Virus record (IMG/VR): IMGVR_UViG_3300017739_000157
Span: 1 to 20,657 of that record
From: a virus
Length of the DNA stretch: 20,657 bases
Reading direction: 5' to 3' (one strand)
The position numbers and the translations under genes were made by a program. Position 1 is the first letter of the stretch, and each line of letters starts with the position of its first letter. Under the pieces are notes generated by a model. That model had not been told where the DNA came from, ran no database searches, and worked only from the letters and a program-made list of their open reading frames with translations. Of this stretch, positions 7,644 through 12,499 are shown in pieces.

Positions 7644-7973
7644 ATGAACCGAACCACCGCAAACATCGAAGCCGCCACCAAAGCCATCCGCATCCTTCTT
7701 GAGAACCAACAAGCCACAGACCTGCCGGGCCGAGTCGCTGGTGAAGGTGGAGTCAAGACCAAGATTGGCAAGCGAGACTGGTACGGAGATTACCTCAACC
7801 GCATCGAGATCAAGACCAGCATCTACGGCGACGGTTGGGAGTGTGACGACCGAATGGAGCGGCTCGACAAGAAGTGCTTGGAACTGGCGAAGATGTTCAA
7901 CTGCCAGTGCTGGTTCGAGGACTTCGGGACCGCCTTTCGCAACCGACTGGAGGTCTATGTCAGCCACGCCTGA
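7644..7973 (+). CDS. Small early protein between ribozymes, unknown function
   Basis: A 109-residue protein of unrecognised family. It begins MNRTTANIEAATKAIRILLE, has a charged middle (KIGKRDWYGDYLNRIEIKTS) and ends with aromatic, Cys-containing strands (FNCQCWFEDFG). No signal peptide or membrane segment is visible. It looks like a compact alpha/beta cytosolic protein. The ATG at 7644 follows a GGAG whose context (GGAGTATC) recurs before five early genes. Hammerhead ribozymes lie on both sides, so processing would put this gene alone on a 425-nt RNA (7585-8009). It is the first gene after the main early promoter, a place where phages often encode host-takeover proteins, but no such role can be shown. 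Confidence 0.75.
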   Translation: MNRTTANIEAATKAIRILLENQQATDLPGRVAGEGGVKTKIGKRDWYGDYLNRIEIKTSIYGDGWECDDRMERLDKKCLELAKMFNCQCWFEDFGTAFRNRLEVYVSHA

Positions 7974-7985
7974 CCCCTCCCCCCC

Positions 7986-8045
7986 GACGAAACGGGCCTC
8001 TGGCCCGTCTTCCGGCTTGGCATGCCGGGACTGATGAGTCTGCCA
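7986..8045 (+). ncRNA. Type II hammerhead ribozyme, copy 2
   Basis: Stem II is GAC (7986-7988) with GUC (8038-8040). GAAA is at 7989-7992. Stem III is 7 bp (7992-7998 with 8002-8008) with a 3-base loop UCU. The cleavage residue is C8009. Stem I is 7 bp (8010-8016 with 8024-8030, one U-G) with loop UUGGCAU, identical to copy 1 although the stem bases differ. CUGAUGA is at 8031-8037. Tail UGCCA (8041-8045) complements loop UGGCA (8018-8022). It starts 13 bases after the stop of the upstream gene and ends 22 bases before the next start codon. Confidence 0.9.
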
Positions 8046-8066
8046 AAAACCCTTCTGGAGTATCCC

Positions 8067-8444
8067 ATGAACCCGACCAACCCTTCCGAATTCAACTTCG
8101 CCATCCAAAACGCCATCGAGTCCACCTTCAACCTGATCGTTGCCCAATGCGGCGAGGACCTCAAGTTTGACTGGAGATTCACGCTGCCCGGCTCCGGCGG
8201 TGCTGCTGCTGTCGCCTCCGTGGATCGCCGCCTGACCACCACCCGTGTTGGCCTTTACATCCTTGACCGCCTCACCAACGCCCTGAACGCCTTCGGATAC
8301 ACGGTCAAGGCTGTCGGCGATGGCAATACCGTCCTGCAAATCACGCTCTGCGACAAGATCCAGCAGGCTGCATCCTATGCCGACTACAACGACTTCTGCG
8401 ACCGCGAGGAGCAGCAACTCCAAAAGTCCGGTCGGATCTACTGA
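8067..8444 (+). CDS. Small early protein between ribozymes, unknown function
   Basis: A 125-residue protein of unrecognised family. Features are an N-terminal helix (FNFAIQNAIESTFNLIVAQC), a Gly/Ala turn (LPGSGGAAAVASVD), a hydrophobic helix (GLYILDRLTNALNAFGYTV) and a charged C-terminal helix (DFCDREEQQLQKSG). No export signal is seen. The ATG at 8067 was chosen because it follows the shared GGAGTATCCC site by the same spacing as its neighbours; the earlier in-frame ATG at 8022 falls inside ribozyme stem I. After cleavage on both sides it would be the only gene on a 468-nt RNA (8010-8477). Confidence 0.75.
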   Translation: MNPTNPSEFNFAIQNAIESTFNLIVAQCGEDLKFDWRFTLPGSGGAAAVASVDRRLTTTRVGLYILDRLTNALNAFGYTVKAVGDGNTVLQITLCDKIQQAASYADYNDFCDREEQQLQKSGRIY

Positions 8445-8454
8445 TCCTGACCAC

Positions 8455-8513
8455 GGCGAAACGGCCTTCGGGCCGTCTTCGGGGCTGGCATCCCCGGACT
8501 GATGAGCCTGCCA
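8455..8513 (+). ncRNA. Type II hammerhead ribozyme, copy 3
   Basis: Stem II is GGC (8455-8457) with GCC (8506-8508), a compensatory change from the GAC-GUC pair of copies 1 and 2. GAAA is at 8458-8461. Stem III is 6 bp (8461-8466 with 8471-8476) with a UUCG loop. The cleavage residue is C8477. Stem I is 7 bp (8478-8484 with 8492-8498, one U-G) with loop CUGGCAU. CUGAUGA is at 8499-8505. Tail UGCCA (8509-8513) complements loop UGGCA (8486-8490). It starts 11 bases after the upstream stop codon and ends 22 bases before the next start. Confidence 0.9.
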
Positions 8514-8534
8514 CCAAACCCACTGGAGTATCCC

Positions 8535-9044
8535 ATGACCCCATCCGCACCAATCTCGTTCGACTGCTTCGTCAAAGCCTCAGAGTTCCTTGAGGCCAAG
8601 CACGCCCGCATGGACCGCCACGAGTCTCTGGCCCTGTTCACCTGCGACGATGCCATGATCGCTGACCTGTCCCGTCCCGAAGGCGACGTTCTCGCTGTGG
8701 TTCGCGTCTGGAAAGGCTTCTACGTTCTGGCCCGATACCAGCAATTCGAGGGCCGAATCGTAGCCCGAATCATGACCACCAACTGGTCTTGGGAAGCCAA
8801 CGTGTTCCACGAAAAAGCCTTGAAGGTCGGTCATCTGGTGGGCCAAACTCCGCTTGAATACTTCCTGAACACCGCCCTCAGTCAAGCCCACGGTGGCCTC
8901 AAGGATGTGGAGGGTGATCTGGAGCATGACCACGTTGTCGGACCACTCGCCCGCATCGAGGAGGACCGCCTCGAAGCCCAGTGCGAGGTAGACCGCGAAC
9001 GCTATGAGTTTGATGCCTACGGCGACCGCGACCTCTGCCGGTGA
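8535..9044 (+). CDS. Early protein after third ribozyme, unknown function
   Basis: A 169-residue protein of unrecognised family. The N-terminal half alternates helices and strands (FDCFVKASEFLEAKHARMDR, VLAVVRVWKGFYVLARYQQF). The C-terminal 45 residues are strongly acidic and charged (EEDRLEAQCEVDRERYEFDA), which could mimic nucleic acid or bind a basic host protein. The ATG at 8535 follows the shared GGAGTATCCC site; an in-frame ATG at 8502 is part of the ribozyme core CUGAUGA and is not used here. Ribozyme 3 would give its mRNA a 5' hairpin, but no ribozyme follows; a C-rich hairpin lies downstream instead. Confidence 0.75.
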   Translation: MTPSAPISFDCFVKASEFLEAKHARMDRHESLALFTCDDAMIADLSRPEGDVLAVVRVWKGFYVLARYQQFEGRIVARIMTTNWSWEANVFHEKALKVGHLVGQTPLEYFLNTALSQAHGGLKDVEGDLEHDHVVGPLARIEEDRLEAQCEVDRERYEFDAYGDRDLCR

Positions 9045-9058
9045 TCACGACCCCTCAC

Positions 9059-9100
9059 CTGTCCCCTCCCCGGAGGGGGCGGCCTGAGCGGCCCTGACAG
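9059..9100 (+). repeat. C-rich structured intergenic element, copy 1
   Basis: CCCCTC (9063-9068) pairs with GAGGGG (9073-9078) around loop CCCG, a second small hairpin has GGCC arms, and an outer stem pairs CUGUC (9059-9063) with GACAG (9096-9100). A 26-base stretch from 9057 matches copy 2 (from 10644) except for two loop bases. There is no U tract, so it is not a standard terminator, and no hammerhead core. It takes the place that ribozymes hold at the preceding junctions. Confidence 0.55.
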
Positions 9101-9130
9101 CCACTTGACACACCCCTTTTGGAGTATCCC

Positions 9131-9541
9131 ATGACCACCCCTTCCAACATCTCGTTCTCCGCCTCCCGGCAACGCCTGACCGTCCGCTGCACCTGCGACA
9201 ACCTCGATGTGATCACAGTCACACTCAAGAAGAAGCAGGTCACGAACCCTCGCCAGCCATACCGCATCGCAGAGAACCCTCACGACGGTAGATTCTTTTA
9301 CCATCCGCCCGCTACTGAATCCGATGTCCAGTGGTATCTGCTTGGCCTTGTCGAGGCCGGTCGCATCCCAATGACCAAGGCGAAGTCAATGCTGCACGCC
9401 CTCCAAGATAAGGACCTGCGGAGCCGTGGTGGCGGAGCATTGGCCGCAACGGTCACCGTATCTGGTCATGTTGACTGGGTCGATGGTGGCCCAGTGATCA
9501 GGGACGAGGAGCCGGAACCCTACGACCCGTACGATCCTTGA
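9131..9541 (+). CDS. Early protein, unknown function
   Basis: A 136-residue protein of unrecognised family. Residues 1-40 are beta-rich (ISFSASRQRLTVRCTCDNLD), residues 55-95 contain FFYHPPATESDVQWYLLGLV and a short helix (KAKSMLHALQDKDL), and the C-terminus is an acidic Pro/Tyr tail (EEPEPYDPYDP). The ATG at 9131 follows GGAGTATCCC exactly as in the ribozyme-preceded genes. A lone TTGACA lies upstream without a matching -10, so the gene is probably read from the early operon transcript. A new promoter begins eight bases after its stop codon. Confidence 0.7.
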   Translation: MTTPSNISFSASRQRLTVRCTCDNLDVITVTLKKKQVTNPRQPYRIAENPHDGRFFYHPPATESDVQWYLLGLVEAGRIPMTKAKSMLHALQDKDLRSRGGGALAATVTVSGHVDWVDGGPVIRDEEPEPYDPYDP

Positions 9542-9548
9542 CCCTCGC

Positions 9549-9577
9549 TTGACACACCTCTGACACTTTGCTAAGAT
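9549..9577 (+). promoter_or_regulatory. Sigma-70-type promoter with tandem -35-like repeat
   Basis: TTGACA at 9549-9554, 17-base spacer, TAAGAT at 9572-9577. A second copy (CTGACACTTTG) starts 11 bases after the first, as at the 7422 promoter where TTGACACTTTG also occurs. The shared direct repeat suggests the same regulator acts on both. Transcription should start near 9584, before a 24-codon leader ORF and the antirestriction gene. Confidence 0.7.
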
Positions 9578-9602
9578 TCACATTCAAACGGAGACCTTGA
9601 CC

Positions 9603-9677
9603 ATGAATCACACCCCTCTCACCCCTGACCAAGAGCAGTTCCTCGGCGACTGCGACCGCAACGGCCTCTTCATCTGA
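9603..9677 (+). CDS. Possible 24-residue leader peptide
   Basis: A short ORF (begins MNHTPLTPDQEQFLGDCDRN, ends GLFI) between the 9549 promoter and the antirestriction gene. GGAGA lies nine bases before the ATG. It ends 22 bases before the next start, so it could couple translation or act as a leader peptide. No run of one amino acid suggests classical attenuation. It may be a real microprotein or chance. Confidence 0.35.
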   Translation: MNHTPLTPDQEQFLGDCDRNGLFI

Positions 9678-9699
9678 ACCCAACCCAAGGAGTATCCCC

Positions 9700-10626
9700 A
9701 TGACCAAATTCCAAGACCACTGTTCCGACACCGTCGTTACCCTCACCACCGCCCTTGAATCCGGCAACATCAAGCCATGGATCTTGCCGTGGCTCCAAGG
9801 CCCCCAAGGCCGCTCCTACCCCCGGTCGGTGTCCACGGGCCGCCCATACACCGGCATGAACTCTCTCATGCTGGCCTTCAACGGCTACTCCAGCCCGTGG
9901 TATCTCACCTTCAAGCAGGTCAAGAACCTCGGCGGGTCCGTTCGCAAGGGCGAGAAGGCCACCACCGTCTTCTTCTGGAAGTGGCTCCACAAGGAGGAGG
10001 ATGGTGAGGTCAAGCGTATCCCGCTGTTCAAGACCTTCAACGTGTTCAACATCGAGCAGTGCGATGTGCCTGCCGAGGAGTTGACCAAACTCGACGCACG
10101 CCTCGACCGCATCTGCGGCCCCGTCACCGGCCTCTCGGTCGAGGATGCCATCACCGCCGCCGAGACCGTGTGCCTCGACTGGTGCAACGCCGAAGATGTG
10201 ACGGTCCACGACACCGGCAACCAAGCCTGCTACATCCCGTCTCAGGACGAGATCAACATGCCCAAGGTGGAGTGGTTCAAGGACGGTCACAAGGGCTACG
10301 CCCAGACCTTCGCCCACGAATGCGTCCACGCCACTGGGGCCAAGTCACGCCTCGGTCGCAAACTCGACGGCGGCTTCGGGTCCAAGGACTACGCCCGCGA
10401 GGAGTTGGTGGCCGAGATCGGTTCAGCCATGATCATGGCGAACACCGGCACTGACCTGAACGAGGAGCAGTGCGTGGCCTATCTCAAGAACTGGTTGACG
10501 CGGTGCGAAGATGATGCCACCGCCCTGAACTACGGGGCCACCCGTGCCGAGAAGGCGGCAGCCATGATCCTCGGGACCACCGAGGAGGCTGCCACCCCCG
10601 AGCAGAAGGAGGTGGCAATGGCCTGA
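9700..10626 (+). CDS. ArdC-like antirestriction protein with zincin peptidase domain
   Basis: A 308-residue protein with the two-domain layout of ArdC. Residues 1-130 are an N-terminal ssDNA-binding-type domain with the family phrases KPWILPWLQGP, GRPYTGMNSLML, WYLTFKQVKNLGGSVRKGEK and FKTFNVFNIEQC. Residues 170-290 are a metallopeptidase-like domain with HECVH (H206, E207, H210) and the downstream acidic helix AREELVAEIGSA. ArdC proteins protect incoming plasmid or phage DNA from host restriction. The zinc motif is intact, so peptidase activity is possible. The ATG at 9700 follows GGAGTATCCCC. Its early position behind its own strong promoter fits a counter-defence gene needed at DNA entry. 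Confidence 0.9.
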   Translation: MTKFQDHCSDTVVTLTTALESGNIKPWILPWLQGPQGRSYPRSVSTGRPYTGMNSLMLAFNGYSSPWYLTFKQVKNLGGSVRKGEKATTVFFWKWLHKEEDGEVKRIPLFKTFNVFNIEQCDVPAEELTKLDARLDRICGPVTGLSVEDAITAAETVCLDWCNAEDVTVHDTGNQACYIPSQDEINMPKVEWFKDGHKGYAQTFAHECVHATGAKSRLGRKLDGGFGSKDYAREELVAEIGSAMIMANTGTDLNEEQCVAYLKNWLTRCEDDATALNYGATRAEKAAAMILGTTEEAATPEQKEVAMA

Positions 10627-10643
10627 TCCCAGCACGACTCCCC

Positions 10644-10692
10644 ACCTGTCCCCTCTGCGGAGGGGGCGGGATGGGCAGCCCTGCCCGCGACA
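10644..10692 (+). repeat. C-rich structured intergenic element, copy 2
   Basis: CCCCTC (10650-10655) pairs with GAGGGG (10660-10665), followed by a hairpin with GCGGG and CCCGC arms and an inner GGG-CCC pair; UGU near 10647 can close with ACA at 10690-10692. It is nearly identical to copy 1 over the first 26 bases while the second hairpin differs in sequence but keeps its shape. The end overlaps the palindrome of the next element. Confidence 0.5.
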
Positions 10693-10744
10693 AATGTCAC
10701 GCCCCAATGCGACCAAGAGAAGAGAAGAGAAGAAAAGAATAGAT
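10687..10744 (+). promoter_or_regulatory. Palindrome plus purine-tract element, copy 2 (early region)
   Basis: GCGACAAATGTCAC (10687-10700, a near-palindrome around AA), then GCGACC and an AGAGAAGA-type purine tract ending in GAATAGA. It matches copy 1 (4679-4741, minus strand) at about 38 of the first 45 positions. It lies before the 62-residue gene at 10761. Shared use by a late and an early transcription unit suggests a common phage regulator or promoter. Confidence 0.6.
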
Positions 10745-10760
10745 CAGAGGAGACCAGATC

Positions 10761-10949
10761 ATGAGCATCGAAAAGTCAATAGAGATCACCATCGAGGTGA
10801 CAGAAGAAGAGGTGCAAGCCCTGTTGGACCTCTCACTCGTAACCAGTACCGCCGCTTCGGTCATCGAGCGAATCAGCGAAGAGTATTGCCTCCATGTGGA
10901 GGAGGCCGATGCCTGCAACGAGCAGTGGAGGAAGACCGATGGCGAATGA
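10761..10949 (+). CDS. Small acidic protein, unknown function
   Basis: A 62-residue, strongly acidic protein (begins MSIEKSIEITIEVTEEEVQA), with one predicted strand followed by a long helix (ALLDLSLVTSTAASVIERIS) and an acidic Cys-containing end. No family is recognised. A GGAG site lies nine bases before the ATG, and the purine tract of the shared regulatory element directly precedes it. Its size and charge are those of phage inhibitors that bind host enzymes, but that is only an analogy. A separate promoter starts just after its stop. Confidence 0.6.
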   Translation: MSIEKSIEITIEVTEEEVQALLDLSLVTSTAASVIERISEEYCLHVEEADACNEQWRKTDGE

Positions 10950-10956
10950 CCTCGAC

Positions 10957-10985
10957 TTGACACGGCCAAACCTTTTTGTTACCAT
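10957..10985 (+). promoter_or_regulatory. Putative sigma-70-type promoter
   Basis: TTGACA at 10957-10962, 17-base spacer with a T run, TACCAT at 10980-10985 (four of six consensus bases). It would start transcription near 10992, directly before the AGGAG site of the gene at 11011. The -10 is weaker than in the other three promoters. Confidence 0.5.
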
Positions 10986-11010
10986 CCCCATGTCAAAAGG
11001 AGACAACGAC

Positions 11011-11361
11011 ATGAACATCCCATCCCGACGAAGCCGTGGCTTCAAGATGTCCAAACAATCTCGATCCCAACTGATCAACTGGCTGAAGGAGTACGACCAG
11101 CAGGCCCATGAGGCACTGAACTACTCCCCCGAGGAGGCCGTCGCCACCGAGGCGACCAACGTCTTGGGCGAGCAGATCACCGGCGCACAGGTCCGGTACT
11201 ACTGCAAGCAGCAGGGCCTCGGCAAGTTCCGTAAGCCTGCCACCCCTGCCCCTCAAGAGATTGACCTTCAAACCCTGAAGGCCCACGTTGCTCAGGCCCA
11301 GAACCTGATCGAGACCCTTGCCCTGACCATCGCCAAGTGCGAGAAGGAGTTGTCCAAATGA
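11011..11361 (+). CDS. Putative helix-turn-helix protein
   Basis: A 116-residue basic protein. Residues 14-75 contain a helical region with a probable helix-turn-helix (VLGEQITGAQVRYYCKQQGL) followed by GKFRKPATPAP and a C-terminal helix with coiled-coil character (KAHVAQAQNLIETLALTIAK). This is the form of a small DNA-binding regulator that dimerises through its C-terminus, but no family is recognised. The ATG at 11011 was preferred over an in-frame ATG at 10990 because AGGAG lies between them at the right distance for the later one. It heads a four-gene set with ATGA overlaps. Confidence 0.65.
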   Translation: MNIPSRRSRGFKMSKQSRSQLINWLKEYDQQAHEALNYSPEEAVATEATNVLGEQITGAQVRYYCKQQGLGKFRKPATPAPQEIDLQTLKAHVAQAQNLIETLALTIAKCEKELSK

Positions 11362-11630
11362 GTATCGACCGATCACTCGACCGTCTTGCAGCCATCAAGG
11401 CTGAACTGTCCAAGCCATCCAACGCCGAGGCCGAGGGCCTCAAGGCATTCAAGGTGACCAAGACCATCGTCCTGCCCTTCGCCAACGAAGAGGATGAGAT
11501 CGTCCGTCAGGACAAGATCATCTGGGCGGAGGACGAGGAGTCAGCCCAAGCCGAGTTCGTCATGAACGCACCCAAGCCAATCATCTCTTGGGATGTGCGT
11601 GAGATCAAACCAACTGGAGGTGACGCATGA
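11358..11630 (+). CDS. Small protein, unknown function
   Basis: A 90-residue protein starting MSIDRSLDRLAAIKAELSK at an ATG that overlaps the preceding stop (ATGA), with AAGGAG eight bases upstream. An N-terminal helix is followed by a beta-rich segment (FKVTKTIVLPFANEEDEIVR) and an Asp/Glu-rich stretch. No family recognised. The tight overlap on both sides indicates co-translation with the putative DNA-binding protein before it and the 131-residue protein after it. Confidence 0.65.
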   Translation: MSIDRSLDRLAAIKAELSKPSNAEAEGLKAFKVTKTIVLPFANEEDEIVRQDKIIWAEDEESAQAEFVMNAPKPIISWDVREIKPTGGDA

Positions 11631-12022
11631 AGTCTGCAATGTCTCTGGCCCAGTGGGCCAACACCATGAACCAGCAGCACCCTTGGTCCTGCGAGAAGAC
11701 TCCCGACATCCACATGGCAACGTCCAAACTGTGGCACAACTCCCCGCTCTTGCAGGTGTCCACCTTGCAGTGGAGCCACTTGGAATCCAAGGGTCGTGAG
11801 GTGTACGTTCCTTTGGTGGTGGCTGAGGCCCGGCTTGAGCAACTGCATGACATCACCACCGCTTCGCCGGAGGATGTCGAGACAGTCGAAGCAATGGAAA
11901 GGTTCTGGGGTTATGCTTGCGAGCAGGAGCAGATCATGCTGGACGCTTGGGGCAGCCACCTCGTGGTGGTGGAGCCTGACCGCGTCACCCTTTACACCGA
12001 CGTAGAACTCGTGGAGAACTAA
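11627..12022 (+). CDS. Protein of unknown function
   Basis: A 131-residue protein that begins MKSAMSLAQWANTMNQQHPW, rich in Trp and His. The middle is helical (ARLEQLHDITTASPEDVETV), and the end is beta-rich (HLVVVEPDRVTLYTDVELVE). The N-terminal phrase SLAQWANTMNQQHPW looks like a small helical nucleic-acid or protein-binding segment, but no family is recognised. It overlaps the previous gene in ATGA and ends one base before the next ATG. Confidence 0.65.
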   Translation: MKSAMSLAQWANTMNQQHPWSCEKTPDIHMATSKLWHNSPLLQVSTLQWSHLESKGREVYVPLVVAEARLEQLHDITTASPEDVETVEAMERFWGYACEQEQIMLDAWGSHLVVVEPDRVTLYTDVELVEN

Positions 12023-12023
12023 G

Positions 12024-12263
12024 ATGTCTGACACTCAAATCAAACGCAAGCACATCGGCTTGCCATGCCATGAATCCCTCGCCAACTGCCTCGACCAGAT
12101 CGCTGTGATCAGGGAGAGTGAGGTCAACGCCAACATCCCAAAGCACCTTCACAAGAAGATCAGTCGCAACCTTGTGGTGCGAGAGGCAATCACGGAATAC
12201 ATCCAGAGGATAGATGCACGTCTGCCTGATGGCACGCTTGACACAGCCTGCCTCTCGGAGTAA
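12024..12263 (+). CDS. Possible ribbon-helix-helix-type small protein
   Basis: A 79-residue basic protein (begins MSDTQIKRKHIGLPCHESLA). A basic strand, the helix ESLANCLDQIAVIRE and a second helix SRNLVVREAITEYIQRID resemble the strand-helix-helix plan of ribbon-helix-helix DNA-binding proteins, although about 20 residues more than usual separate the helices. A GGAG site lies before the ATG. The last codons and the TAA stop contain a promoter (TTGACA to TAAGAT), so this gene could repress or regulate what follows. Confidence 0.55.
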   Translation: MSDTQIKRKHIGLPCHESLANCLDQIAVIRESEVNANIPKHLHKKISRNLVVREAITEYIQRIDARLPDGTLDTACLSE

Positions 12264-12266
12264 GAT
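12238..12266 (+). promoter_or_regulatory. Sigma-70-type promoter inside a gene end
   Basis: TTGACA at 12238-12243, 17-base spacer, TAAGAT at 12261-12266, identical hexamers to the 9549 promoter. The -10 overlaps the TAA stop of the preceding gene. Transcription should start near 12273, giving the exonuclease operon a structured leader of about 227 nt. Confidence 0.7.
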
Positions 12267-12267
12267 G

Positions 12268-12499
12268 CCGACCCCGGTCGGGGTGTCCCACTTCTGTTAG
12301 TTAACGGACACCTCGACCACCCCTCTACTGTTTGGTCACAGTGGATACTCCTAAGCCCGGTGCGGGATCGCACCTCCACCGGGTCTTTGCCTTCGGGCGA
12401 CAACTTCCATTTTCCTTTGGCCCTGTCTGTTGCAAGTCAGGCAGGGCATTGGCCCAAGCGTTGGGCGACATTTCATCAGGACAAGTTCAGGAGACCATC
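12268..12499 (+). ncRNA. Highly structured leader RNA before the exonuclease gene
   Basis: About 230 nt with no convincing gene. It holds, in order: a short hairpin at 12268-12281, with an alternative at 12271-12284; a perfect 7-bp stem (12282-12288 with 12306-12312) around a GUUAGUUAAC loop; a perfect 7-bp stem (12356-12362 with 12377-12383) that competes with an inner 6-bp stem (12359-12364 with 12369-12374); a GCC-UUCG-GGC hairpin at 12389-12398; a 10-bp hairpin (12420-12429 with 12438-12447); and a perfect 6-bp hairpin (12452-12457 with 12461-12466). Two hairpins end in the same GGGCGACA. The frame is open through part of it from a TTG at 12332, but that lacks a binding site. It could be a cis-regulatory leader or a precursor of a small RNA. 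Confidence 0.55.

Noticed and set aside
7383-8423. 346-codon open frame on the minus strand
   Set aside because: It lies antisense to two early genes, three conserved ribosome binding sites and two full ribozymes, has no convincing start signal and repetitive Gly/Val/Asp composition typical of the reverse of GC-rich genes.
9105-9133. TTGACA before the gene at 9131 as a promoter
   Set aside because: No -10 hexamer at 16 to 18 bases; the only TATCCC is 14 bases away and is part of the translation-initiation cassette.
12351-12385. tRNA-like fold
   Set aside because: GC-rich arms pair, but there is no T-loop consensus, anticodon arm or acceptor stem of the right lengths.
12332-12499. N-terminal extension of the exonuclease from a TTG
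   Set aside because: No binding site, no similarity to the family, and it would cover perfect RNA hairpins; the ATG at 12500 has AGGAGA.
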